Below, in pieces: positions 1 through 8,027 of a DNA stretch of 64,000 nt. Numbering within the stretch: the first letter of the stretch is position 1; every line of letters starts with the position of its first letter. The DNA is from an uncultured Bacteroidota bacterium (GTDB taxonomy: Bacteria; Bacteroidota; Rhodothermia; Balneolales; Balneolaceae), in assembly GCA_913057895.1 (NCBI GenBank), contig CAJXOH010000002.1:29634-93633 (forward strand), in the 5' to 3' direction. Under the pieces are notes generated by a model. It was not told the DNA's origin. It saw nothing but the letters and a program-made list of their open reading frames with translations, and did no database searches. The position numbers and the translations under genes are program-made.

Positions 1-441
1 ATGGATGTGGATGCCTTTCGATCCTCCAAAGAGGAGCTTATCCAATTTTTACGAGCTTCATACACGATGGATGCAGCTTCCATCAGCGCTCTTACTCAAC
101 GAGTCGCTCAAAGCTATTCCTTAGAACAGCAAATCGCATGGCTAGGCTCACTTGAATGGATGCTTCGTGATTTACTTCTACTGCGTGAAACAGGGGATTC
201 AACCATGATTTTGCATCAGGATCAAGCAAAGGTGATGACCGATTTTATTAAAGCTCTTGGCGATGCACGCATTGATGAGATGATTGAGGTCGTTGGCCAG
301 ACGAAGCCATGGCTTCTGCAAAACGTACAAATGAAGTTGATTCTACCTGTGATATCCTTTCGCTTTGCCGCTCTTATGAGAGGTGAAGATCCGATGATTT
401 CTCATCATGACTCTTGGAAACATTACCCCGCGGCAGGATGA
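1..441 (+). CDS. holB: Probable DNA polymerase III delta' subunit, C-terminal part (5' end outside window)
   Basis: This is the C-terminal end of a helical protein; the frame is open to the left edge, so the ATG at base 1 is probably internal. The sequence WMLRDLLLLRETGD and the closing helix LLQNVQMKLILPVISFRF resemble the C-terminal collar domain of clamp-loader subunits (delta', HolB), where a 'LRDLLLL' helix is followed by a helix of the type 'LxxNxxxxLxLxxLxxR'. In that role it would help load the beta sliding clamp during DNA replication. The AAA+ domain that would prove this lies outside the window. The stop codon overlaps the dapF start (ATGA), so the two are probably cotranscribed. 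A gamma/tau or other clamp-loader paralogue is the main alternative. Confidence 0.55.
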   Translation: MDVDAFRSSKEELIQFLRASYTMDAASISALTQRVAQSYSLEQQIAWLGSLEWMLRDLLLLRETGDSTMILHQDQAKVMTDFIKALGDARIDEMIEVVGQTKPWLLQNVQMKLILPVISFRFAALMRGEDPMISHHDSWKHYPAAG

Positions 442-1286
442 GTGAGATCACGATCCCTTTCTGGAAAGTGGAAGCCACTGGAAATGATTTCATTTATTTA
501 CCAAAGCTACCAGATTCACTCACACAGGATGAACACAAAGCACTGAAATGGCTTCGAATGGTTGCACCGATTCTCTGTGACCGACATACTGGGATCGGAG
601 GTGATGGGGTTTTGTGGACTCGTCCAGGTGGTAGTACAGAGAGCCCAATAATGGGATTTTTGAATCCAGATGGAAGTGATGCGGGGATGTGTGGTAATGG
701 TGGGCGCTGTTTTGCCGCATTACACCCAGAAGCAGATCAGATAGACGTTCATGGGGTTCAGTACCCAGTCCACCATGTTGGCTCCAATGGGCCATCCAGT
801 GACATTGCACTCACATTCCCTGGTGATGTGATGGTTCAAAAACATGCTCCCTTTGACGCATTAGAGCACCTTGGACCTGTATATCAAGTCTACACTGGGA
901 CGGAGCATGCTGTTGTGTGCCATCCAGCATCTGTAGAGGAACTTCATGCTCTTCGACACCATCGATTTTTTCAACCCAAAGGGACAAATGCGAGTGAATG
1001 TCTGCATCATGAAAGCGGCCTTTCCGTACGGACATTTGAACGTGGTGTTGAAGCTTTAACACAATCATGTGGTACAGGTGTGGTAGCGTGTGCATTGGCC
1101 TGGTGGTCCAATCAACCCTTTGATGGAGATTCAAACATTGACTCTGTACGCGTGCTTACCGATGGAGGAACATTAACAGTCGGAGCAAAACGCACGGGAT
1201 CCACAACCTTTACCTCATGCACACTTCAAGGGGCAGCAGGCAAACGATTCGAAGGGTCGATTGCGTTACCTTTCCCAACTAAATGA
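438..1286 (+). CDS. dapF: Diaminopimelate epimerase
   Basis: Converts LL- to meso-diaminopimelate, the last step before lysine and the source of the peptidoglycan cross-linking residue; cytoplasmic. The 282-residue protein has the family's landmarks: VEATGNDFIYL near the N-terminus, CDRHTGIGGDG at about 47-57, and the two catalytic cysteines, Cys85 in MCGNGGRC and Cys211 in QSCGTG. The ATG at 438 is preferred over the in-frame TTG at 414 because it gives the usual family N-terminus and overlaps the previous stop by four bases (ATGA). dapA, dapB and dapD lie about 50 kb away in the same window, so the pathway is split over at least two loci. Confidence 0.96.
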   Translation: MSEITIPFWKVEATGNDFIYLPKLPDSLTQDEHKALKWLRMVAPILCDRHTGIGGDGVLWTRPGGSTESPIMGFLNPDGSDAGMCGNGGRCFAALHPEADQIDVHGVQYPVHHVGSNGPSSDIALTFPGDVMVQKHAPFDALEHLGPVYQVYTGTEHAVVCHPASVEELHALRHHRFFQPKGTNASECLHHESGLSVRTFERGVEALTQSCGTGVVACALAWWSNQPFDGDSNIDSVRVLTDGGTLTVGAKRTGSTTFTSCTLQGAAGKRFEGSIALPFPTK

Positions 1287-1296
1287 AGCCAACAAC

Positions 1297-2565
1297 ATGA
1301 TCCGCATTCTCAAATTTGTACTGATCTTCATCACATTCGCTGTTATTCTTTTAGGGAGTATTGTATGGATCAATAAGGACGCGTACGAAACTCTTTTTGC
1401 AAATCGAGAAAGCATGGCAGAGGGGTCTGAATGGGTCGAGGATACCTATTCACTACAAGGGTTAACGGAATACATCCGTAAACAACCCATGCCTGTATCA
1501 CTGGTGAGTCAAGTGGTCGACCAAGATTCTGTACTTGCACTCAACGCCCAAACTCCTCGTCCCATTGGTATGCTATCGAGTTTATGGGTACTAATGGCTT
1601 TGTCAGAAGAAATCGAAAAAGGGGCTCTACGTGCTGATCAAGAATTACGATGGAGTGAAATCACAGCTTATCAAATCCCAGGTGTTAGCGAGCAAGATCA
1701 TGTCGCTCTCGAGGAAGCCTTACGTTCCCTAAAAGATGAGAGTGAAGGGATTCGCGAAGTGGATGGTGAACTCTACGTCACACTTGATAAAGCTGCACAA
1801 TTGCTACCCGAAATGGGTGATTTAGCCCTCGCAGACGCGATCATTCACACGATCGGCCAAGACGCTTTGCAACAGTACCATAGTCAATGGATAGACCTCT
1901 TTGGCTGGCAGTTCACAGAAGCGCCTGTCCCCTTTTCGGGACTTTATTTAGCGATGTCCGAAGGGGTACTTGATGCTGTAGCAGATACACTGGATGTGCA
2001 GAGCGCTTTGAGTGACTCAACGTTCGTTTCTAAAGAAACTAGGCAACAGATGCACCAATGGATGTGGGCATTATCTAGTGCGTACCAATCCCAAGAACGA
2101 GAGGAAGCACGTTTATGGCGTGAAACGATGGAGGATCAACGATTGGGCATCAATTTTATGCAGGAGCGAGACAGATTGGCGCTATTTCCTCTGAGTACGG
2201 CCTCAGAAATGGAGCAGGCACTTCGGTATATATTGCGTCAACAAGCCTCAAACGAACCCACTGCAGAACGCGTCCTATCATGGCTTGATTGGCCGATGGC
2301 ACAAAAGAAAACCACTCGTGACTTTGCATGGTATGGAGCACAATATGATAGCCGCATGGGATTCTTAGGTGGCTATGACATTGGAACAAGTGGGTATACA
2401 GGCAACACGACAGTCCAAGTGGTACTCTTTGACCGCCTCCCAGTCGCATTTTGGTTTCATTTATCTGCAAATCATATGCAACAAGACTACCAACAACGCT
2501 TATCTTATGATCCTGCCTTGATCGCATCCACAAAGCGTGCGATACGGTTATCACAATCCCCATAA
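1297..2565 (+). CDS. Membrane-anchored, beta-lactamase-fold-like protein lacking catalytic motifs
   Basis: A 422-residue protein with one N-terminal membrane segment (about residues 4-24) and a large extracytoplasmic domain. The part RPIGMLSSLWVLMALSEEIE (about 88-107), followed by KGAL, resembles the start of class A beta-lactamase/serine hydrolase folds, where SxxK is followed by a helix and a Gly. In the best alignment the catalytic Ser and Lys positions hold other residues. Near the C-terminus GGYDIGTSGYTGN occupies the place of the KTG strand but has no Lys. If the fold is right, the protein is a non-catalytic, possibly peptidoglycan-binding, relative; resistance to beta-lactams should not be inferred. 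Start: the ATG at 1297 gives a clean signal anchor, ten bases after dapF; a TTG at 1261 would overlap dapF. Confidence 0.4.
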   Translation: MIRILKFVLIFITFAVILLGSIVWINKDAYETLFANRESMAEGSEWVEDTYSLQGLTEYIRKQPMPVSLVSQVVDQDSVLALNAQTPRPIGMLSSLWVLMALSEEIEKGALRADQELRWSEITAYQIPGVSEQDHVALEEALRSLKDESEGIREVDGELYVTLDKAAQLLPEMGDLALADAIIHTIGQDALQQYHSQWIDLFGWQFTEAPVPFSGLYLAMSEGVLDAVADTLDVQSALSDSTFVSKETRQQMHQWMWALSSAYQSQEREEARLWRETMEDQRLGINFMQERDRLALFPLSTASEMEQALRYILRQQASNEPTAERVLSWLDWPMAQKKTTRDFAWYGAQYDSRMGFLGGYDIGTSGYTGNTTVQVVLFDRLPVAFWFHLSANHMQQDYQQRLSYDPALIASTKRAIRLSQSP

Positions 2566-3055
2566 CGAGTTAGCTCAACGTGCCGTGAAAAAATTAGCCT
2601 ATTTACTGTGGCTCCTACCTATCTACTTTGTGGTCATGATGGGACATCAGCTTTGGATTTTAAATGGCATGAATCAAACGTATGATCAAGGAGAAAGTTT
2701 GATTGCTACGATTGAAGAGGTAGATATCAAGCAAATTGCCGCTCAAACCAATGGCTACGTCGATTTACGATTCACACCTTCATCGGGGAATGTCGTACGT
2801 GAACGATTGACACTATCCGTTCAGTTGGCCGCCGATGTACTGGAGTCTGAGGTTGTCGCCATTAGATACTTGCCTAGCTCTTCCAAGTCTATTGTTATGA
2901 CAACCACGTACGACCTCCATAAACGAGTGATTTACTCCAACCTTGCGATGATGGGGCTCTCTTTGCTGGCTGTACTTGTCATTGCTGTAGGTGGAACCTT
3001 TTTTGCACGACGTAAGGAACAATCCTTGGAATTCACAGAAGCTACAGAAGCGTAG
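2537..3055 (+). CDS. DUF3592-like protein with two membrane segments
   Basis: A protein of up to 172 residues with a membrane helix at each end (LAYLLWLLPIYFVVMMG near the N-terminus, and a second in the last third) and a small beta-rich domain between them. The pattern 'SLIATIEEVDIK...YVDLRFTPSSG...VVAIRYLPSSS' resembles DUF3592 domains, whose function is unknown. The GTG at 2537 overlaps the previous gene by 29 bases; an in-frame GTG at 2585 would begin MKKLAYLLWLLP, leave the first membrane helix intact and remove the overlap, and is an equally reasonable start. It sits in the dapF run of plus-strand genes. No function can be assigned. Confidence 0.55.
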   Translation: MRYGYHNPHNELAQRAVKKLAYLLWLLPIYFVVMMGHQLWILNGMNQTYDQGESLIATIEEVDIKQIAAQTNGYVDLRFTPSSGNVVRERLTLSVQLAADVLESEVVAIRYLPSSSKSIVMTTTYDLHKRVIYSNLAMMGLSLLAVLVIAVGGTFFARRKEQSLEFTEATEA

Positions 3056-3059
3056 CGCC

Positions 3060-3767
3060 ATGCCAAGCCTCTACCTCATACCTACGCCACTCGCAAAAGG
3101 GGTTGAGCATCATGGATTGCCCGAGTCTACACTTACGACCATTCGGTCTATTGACCAGTTTATTGTTGAATCACAGGCCATGGCTCAGGGGTTTCTTCAA
3201 TGGGTTCAGCACCCAACTCCTGATTATCAGCGCACCCATCGAATTCTGAATAAAAAAACACCACCTGAAGAGATCTTCTCGTTAATGGAGCTTTTTCAAC
3301 ATGGCGACGTTGGATATTTTTCAGAAGCAGGCGCACCCGCTGTAGCAGACCCTGGCGCCACATTGGTAAGGATGGCTCATGACAAAGGGTTTCAAGTGAT
3401 CCCTCTTGTGGGCCCTTCCTCTATTTTGATGGCATTAATGGCGTCTGGCATGAATGGACAGTCGTTCACCTTCCATGGGTATCTCCCGATTGATCAGTCG
3501 GCGCGCAAGAGGGCATTACAGACGTTGGAATCTACGTCGTCTCACAATCAGTCCACACATCTCTTTATCGAGACTCCTCATCGTACCGAAGCACTTTTAA
3601 CGGATTGCAAAACAGTTTGTAAAGGGTCTACGAGAGTATGTGTAGCAGCTTCCCTCACGATGAGTGAGCAGCGCATTGTATCCAAACCCATGGAACAGTG
3701 GACCATGGAAGAAATCGCTTCTTTCTCCAATCAACCTGCTGTATTTTGTTTAGAAGCCTCATCCTGA
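3060..3767 (+). CDS. SAM-dependent tetrapyrrole-methylase-fold methyltransferase, RsmI-like
   Basis: A 235-residue protein of the TP-methylase (RsmI/CobA) superfamily, which usually acts on 16S rRNA C1402 (RsmI) or, in paralogues, on unknown substrates. It opens MPSLYLIPTPLA, matching the 'LYLVPTPIGN' strand of RsmI. It contains GDVGYFSEAGAPAVADPGA (about 85-103), the conserved SAM-pocket region, and then VIPLVGPSSILMALMASG. RsmI itself is about 280 residues and has 'SDAGTPxISDPG', so this shorter form with SEAGAPAVADPG is probably the Bacteroidota paralogue rather than canonical RsmI. The ATG at 3060 is chosen over an upstream TTG because it places the first beta strand at the N-terminus. 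It lies four bases after the preceding stop. Confidence 0.8.
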   Translation: MPSLYLIPTPLAKGVEHHGLPESTLTTIRSIDQFIVESQAMAQGFLQWVQHPTPDYQRTHRILNKKTPPEEIFSLMELFQHGDVGYFSEAGAPAVADPGATLVRMAHDKGFQVIPLVGPSSILMALMASGMNGQSFTFHGYLPIDQSARKRALQTLESTSSHNQSTHLFIETPHRTEALLTDCKTVCKGSTRVCVAASLTMSEQRIVSKPMEQWTMEEIASFSNQPAVFCLEASS

Positions 3768-3824
3768 GATTCTATGTTGAATCGATAGGTGTTTTGAAAC
3801 CAGCCATCCAATTAAGAACTGGGC

Positions 3825-4466
3825 ATGTTTTCCAACAAGAACCAGCCAAGTCATACTTCTGAACGGTTTAACAGCCTGACACATTTTATTGGGTTACTTG
3901 CTGCAATTGTAGCTGGTAGCATATTGGTGTGGGCAACCATTCTAGATGGCGCGGTCTGGAAAATCGCTAGTGCATTGTTGTATGTGAGCTCACTGATCGC
4001 CTTGTATACAACGTCGACGCTATATCATGCCTCATCTGGATGGGCCAAAAAGGTTTTCCAGAAGTTGGATCACATTGCCATTTATATGCTTATCGCTGGT
4101 AGTTACAGTCCATTTTTACTCGTTGAGATTGATCAATCGGTTGGTTGGCCTATTTTTTCGGTGATTTGGACACTTGCAATTGCTGGGATCATCATTGAGT
4201 TACTTCCAGGAAAACGCCAGCGAATTTTGGCGATCCTGATGTACTTTGCAATGTCATATGCCATAGTAACCTACAGCGGCTCAATTCTTGCTGATTTACC
4301 TCAAAATGGTCTCTTTTGGCTCGTATTAGGAGGTGTATTCTACACAGGTGGGGTTGGCTTCTATGTGATGGACAAGAAATTTAGATATGCCCACGCTATT
4401 TGGCATCTGTTTGTCGTTGCAGGGAGTGCAAGCCATTTTGTCGTGATTTTTTCCATCCTTGTTTGA
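3825..4466 (+). CDS. Hemolysin III / PAQR-family membrane protein
   Basis: A 213-residue protein with seven predicted membrane helices, the usual length for the bacterial YqfA/hemolysin-III branch of the PAQR superfamily. The zinc-site motifs are visible: STLYHA with the first His, KLDHIAIYMLIAGSYSP, and two His residues in the last helix (AHAIWHLFVVAGSASHF). Family members act in membrane lipid homeostasis or fluidity, and the 'hemolysin' name rests on old heterologous data. It is the last plus-strand gene before the convergent mutL, with only 70 bases between stops. Confidence 0.85.
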   Translation: MFSNKNQPSHTSERFNSLTHFIGLLAAIVAGSILVWATILDGAVWKIASALLYVSSLIALYTTSTLYHASSGWAKKVFQKLDHIAIYMLIAGSYSPFLLVEIDQSVGWPIFSVIWTLAIAGIIIELLPGKRQRILAILMYFAMSYAIVTYSGSILADLPQNGLFWLVLGGVFYTGGVGFYVMDKKFRYAHAIWHLFVVAGSASHFVVIFSILV

Positions 4467-4513
4467 TGTCGTACCCTGTTGCACGAAGGGCCCATGAATT
4501 CACAGAGTTGACG

Positions 4514-4550
4514 CCTGAGTACTACCCTGAGTACTTCTATGAAAAGTACT
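4514..4550. repeat. Short direct and inverted repeats between convergent genes
   Basis: CCTGAGTACT occurs twice in direct order (4514-4523 and 4526-4535). The second copy also forms an inverted pair, AGTACTT at 4530-4536 with AAGTACT at 4544-4550, around a 7-base loop. The stem overlaps the last codons of mutL and sits between two convergent stop codons, so it may help end transcription in both directions. No T-tract follows. Confidence 0.35.
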
Positions 4551-6348
4551 TGGCCAAATCTTCCATCGACCACATTTGTACTATTTGGCGGCCGAGTGGA
4601 TCGTGCCATGGGTCTTGACAGGCAAAAAGTTGATCCATCAAGGCCTCCATTTCTTTCATTGTAAGAGACTTCCCTCTCGGAATTGCGGCATGAATCGCAA
4701 ACGCAATGGCCACTTTTTCAATACGAGAAAACCCTTTCTTAGAATCTAGTTCCCGAAATTGATCCAAGACTTCTTGAAGAATTGATTTTTCCCCCCCTTG
4801 TGATAAATCTGCAGGCACACCACTCAACATGACAGACCGGCCCGATAATAGATCCATAGAGAAGCCCATTCGAACTAATTCTGGCTCAATCTCCTTGACC
4901 AGTTCATAATCTGAAGCTGAAAGCTCAATCGTTTGAGAAAACAATAACTGTTGAGACGATGGGAGTGCTCTTTCAGAGTCTTCCATTGCACGATCAAACA
5001 GAATACGGCGATGCGCCAGATACTGATCAATCATGCACAATCCAGAACGTGTATGGCTCAAAACGTATTGACGATGTAGCTGCCAAAAGTTTTTGGTGTT
5101 CGAGTCAAGGGACGCAACCATTTGTCCTTGAGCAGAGACATTAGCAGAGTCACCCATCGCCAGGCTTTTTGCATCATTCGCTCCATAAAGTGTGTCTGTA
5201 ATGGCTTTTCCAGTCTCCCCTTTTAGCGTAGAATACCCAAATGATTGGAGTCCTTTCTCGAAGTTAGCCATTGGGTTTGACGCCCCTTTTTGCCCACCCG
5301 AAAACCCATCTTGATCGCTAGCCCCTCCAATCGACTGTTCTCCTTGCCAGTCCATAGGATTCATATTGGGCACGCCTAATGCCTGATTAAGCGTCTTCCG
5401 TACGACGGATGCGACCAAACGCTGAACGCTTCGCTCATCGCTAAATTTCACCTCAAGCTTTGCTGGATGAACATTCACATCTACATCCTCTGGATTCATC
5501 TCCAGAAACAGGGCGAAAAATGGAAACTCTCGACCTTGCGTCCATGGCTCATACACCTTTAGAACGTGATACATCAAGATTTTGTGCTGTATGGGGCGGC
5601 GATTCACAAAAAAGAATTGATCCCCTCTTGTCTTCTTTGTCAGTTTAGGATCGCTGATTACCCCTTTTATTCTGAAAAGTCCTGCCTCTTCATGCACCGG
5701 GATTAAGCTTGCACGAAACGAAGAGCCAAATATGGCAACCGCTCGATCTGTATATGAATCGACAGAAGGAAGTTGGTAGACGGGTTCACCATTTGCGAAA
5801 CACTCTAGATGCACTTCAGGATTTGCAAGGGCGACCTGCTGTACGACTTGAAGAGCGTTTTTTAGCTCTGTAGCATCAGTTCGAAGAAATCGTTTACGGG
5901 CTGGCACATTATAAAATAGTTGATCCACTTGCACCCGAGTTCCTGGCTCCACTGGGGAAGGCTCAAACGTCTTCTGGTCTCCCCCATGGACAACGATTCT
6001 ATGCCCTATATCATCGCCATGGCGCTGGCTACGCACCTCCATTTGCGAAACTGACGCGATAGAAGCCATAGCTTCACCACGAAAACCCAACGTTGAAATA
6101 GACTGTAAATCTTCGACGGCTTTAATTTTAGACGTCGCATGGGCCTCGAGGCAGAGTTGTAAATCAGCAGGAGACATTCCACACCCATTATCCTCAACTT
6201 GAATCCTTTCCTTACCGGCTGCCTCCAAGCGGACGACAATATGCGTTGCTCCTGCATCTAAAGCATTATCCAACAACTCTTTAACGACAGATGCGGGGCG
6301 TTGCACCACCTCCCCAGCAGCGATCTTATTCGCTAAGTCAGGGGACAT
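4537..6348 (-). CDS. mutL: DNA mismatch repair protein MutL with a degenerate endonuclease motif
   Basis: Couples mismatch recognition by MutS to strand removal. The GHKL ATPase half is intact: KIAAGEVVQRPASVVKELLDNALDAGA at 8-34 (quoted for position; Glu24 and Asn28 match the ATPase residues), DNGCGM at 53-58 and GFRGEAMASI at 88-97. The C-terminal half (about 420-603) has the dimerisation domain, but where latent-endonuclease MutLs have DQHAxxE this protein reads DQYLAHRR (439-446), and the C-terminal GRP motif reads GRQ. The first ATG is at 6348, yet the conserved N-terminal strand continues in frame upstream (IDALITK). The only possible starts there are ATT at 6378 or ATC at 6369, because no ATG, GTG or TTG occurs after the upstream TAA at 6432-6430. 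Confidence 0.93.
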   Translation of the reverse strand: MSPDLANKIAAGEVVQRPASVVKELLDNALDAGATHIVVRLEAAGKERIQVEDNGCGMSPADLQLCLEAHATSKIKAVEDLQSISTLGFRGEAMASIASVSQMEVRSQRHGDDIGHRIVVHGGDQKTFEPSPVEPGTRVQVDQLFYNVPARKRFLRTDATELKNALQVVQQVALANPEVHLECFANGEPVYQLPSVDSYTDRAVAIFGSSFRASLIPVHEEAGLFRIKGVISDPKLTKKTRGDQFFFVNRRPIQHKILMYHVLKVYEPWTQGREFPFFALFLEMNPEDVDVNVHPAKLEVKFSDERSVQRLVASVVRKTLNQALGVPNMNPMDWQGEQSIGGASDQDGFSGGQKGASNPMANFEKGLQSFGYSTLKGETGKAITDTLYGANDAKSLAMGDSANVSAQGQMVASLDSNTKNFWQLHRQYVLSHTRSGLCMIDQYLAHRRILFDRAMEDSERALPSSQQLLFSQTIELSASDYELVKEIEPELVRMGFSMDLLSGRSVMLSGVPADLSQGGEKSILQEVLDQFRELDSKKGFSRIEKVAIAFAIHAAIPRGKSLTMKEMEALMDQLFACQDPWHDPLGRQIVQMWSMEDLAKYFS

Positions 6349-6429
6349 CTTCGTTATGAGTGCATCGATAGTATTAATAAGGCATTCCTCGTTGAGGGGT
6401 TGATAGGGGTTTTTACTGTGCCGGCGCCG

Positions 6430-6630
6430 TTATGAGGTAAGAATCCAAAGTACAAGGATCAACAAAGCGACCATTGTCATCACCCGTAACCCTTGTGAGC
6501 CCTTACGCCGTCTAACCGTATCGATCTTTATAGAGCGCTTCTTGCGTTCTTCTTCTTTTGGATCGTAGTAACGTGTGGGTAAATCAAACGAACGCGGCCG
6601 TCGAGTTTTCCCGAAAATTGGAGATAACAT
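6430..6630 (-). CDS. Small basic single-pass membrane protein upstream of mutL
   Basis: A 66-residue protein with a very basic, charged N-terminal half (YYDPKEEERKKRSIKID, then RRRKGSQG) and one C-terminal membrane helix (VMTMVALLILVLWILTS). Proteins of this size and layout lie next to mutL in many Bacteroidota, often under unreliable names. The TAA stop (6432-6430) is in the same frame as mutL, 81 bases upstream of its first ATG, and closes off any upstream start for mutL. It probably shares a promoter with mutL in the 6631-6774 gap. Function unknown. Confidence 0.6.
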   Translation of the reverse strand: MLSPIFGKTRRPRSFDLPTRYYDPKEEERKKRSIKIDTVRRRKGSQGLRVMTMVALLILVLWILTS

Positions 6631-6774
6631 TTGAATCTATTGGGTAGGGTTCGACCATGTAAACTATCACAAGCAAGATAAAGGTTTCATAATGATTTTG
6701 TACTTTTAGCATCGATCAATAACCACAAATTCATGTCATGTGAATCCCACTCATGACCGAAATGCCCCATTTTT

Positions 6775-8025
6775 ATGAGCTTTGAAAAACTAACAGCACC
6801 TACCCAAGGAAATCTCATTGACGTTGCCGCTGATGGCACATTGACACCAGGAAATCACCCTATCATACCTTTCATTGAAGGTGACGGAATTGGTATCGAT
6901 ATCACCCCTACGATGAAACATGTCGTCGACACTGCTGTGGAGAAAGCATACAACGGAGAAAAAGCCATCGAATGGTTTGAAGTATATGCTGGTGAGAAGG
7001 CCCTTGGAGTCTATGGGGAGAATGAATGGTTACCTGAGGATACACTCAAAGCATTGGAAACCTACAAAGTTGGAATCAAAGGCCCCCTCACGACTCCTGT
7101 TGGAGGAGGAATTCGCTCCATCAATGTAGCCATCCGTCAAAAGTTGGATTTGTATGCCTGTGTGAGACCAGTCAAGTACTATTCAGGTACTCCGAGCCCT
7201 GTTCGCCAACCTGAACTCACCGATATGGTCATATTCCGAGAGAATACGGAGGACATCTACGCAGGGATTGAGTATCAAACTGGGACTCCTGAAAATGCGA
7301 CTCTTCGTGATTTCCTTACCAAGGACATGGGTGTTGACAAGATCCGCTTCCCAGAGTCCTCCTCATTGGGTATCAAACCAATCTCCATAGAGGGGACAGA
7401 GCGATTGGTTCGCTCTGCGATTAACTATGCCATTGATCAGGGACGAAAGAGTGTAACGCTTGTCCACAAAGGAAACATCATGAAGTTCACCGAAGGGAGC
7501 TTCAAAAATTGGGGGTATGAACTCGCAAAGAGAGAATTTGGCGCCAAGGAGATTGATGGCGGCCCGTGGTGTGAGTTGCCCAATGGAATCGTCATTAAGG
7601 ATGTGATTGCAGATGCCTTTTTGCAGCAAATTCTGACTCGTCCTGCTGAATATGATGTCATTGCGACCATGAACTTAAATGGAGACTATATTTCTGATGC
7701 CCTTGCAGCTTGTGTTGGAGGAATTGGAATCGCTCCAGGAGCTAATGTCCATTATGAAAATGGAATCGCTGTATTTGAAGCAACTCATGGAACTGCTCCT
7801 AAGTATACTGGCCAAGACAAAGTGAACCCAGGTTCCTTGATCCTTTCAGCAGTCATGATGCTCCGTCATCTTGGATGGGGTGAAGCCGCTGACTTGGTAG
7901 AAAAAGGGCTTGAAGAGGCAATCAGCAACAAACGTGTAACCTACGATTTTGAACGTTTGATGGAAGGTGCGACTCTGCTAAAATGTTCTGAATTTGGAGA
8001 CGAAATCGTCAAGGGGATGGGGTAG
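6775..8025 (+). CDS. icd: NADP-dependent isocitrate dehydrogenase
   Basis: Oxidatively decarboxylates isocitrate to 2-oxoglutarate in the TCA cycle. The 416-residue protein matches the E. coli-type homodimeric enzyme throughout: [13 protein letters not shown] near 31-43, the substrate loop [13 protein letters not shown] with Ser115 (the position phosphorylated by AceK in enterics), [11 protein letters not shown], and [17 protein letters not shown] in the cofactor site. Lys-Tyr in that last motif is the NADP-specific pair of the E. coli enzyme. The ATG at 6775 has no Shine-Dalgarno sequence. The gene stands alone: it diverges from the mutL operon and its stop is two bases from the convergent htrA stop. 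Confidence 0.97.
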   Translation: MSFEKLTAPTQGNLIDVAADGTLTPGNHPIIPFIEGDGIGIDITPTMKHVVDTAVEKAYNGEKAIEWFEVYAGEKALGVYGENEWLPEDTLKALETYKVGIKGPLTTPVGGGIRSINVAIRQKLDLYACVRPVKYYSGTPSPVRQPELTDMVIFRENTEDIYAGIEYQTGTPENATLRDFLTKDMGVDKIRFPESSSLGIKPISIEGTERLVRSAINYAIDQGRKSVTLVHKGNIMKFTEGSFKNWGYELAKREFGAKEIDGGPWCELPNGIVIKDVIADAFLQQILTRPAEYDVIATMNLNGDYISDALAACVGGIGIAPGANVHYENGIAVFEATHGTAPKYTGQDKVNPGSLILSAVMMLRHLGWGEAADLVEKGLEEAISNKRVTYDFERLMEGATLLKCSEFGDEIVKGMG

Positions 8026-8027
8026 GA

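Noticed and set aside
1297..2565. Reading the gene as a beta-lactamase resistance gene
   Set aside because: SxxK and KTG motifs are absent, so enzymatic beta-lactam hydrolysis is not supported.
3825..4466. Reading the hemolysin-III gene as a toxin
   Set aside because: The protein is a PAQR-type membrane protein with its metal site; the name is historical.
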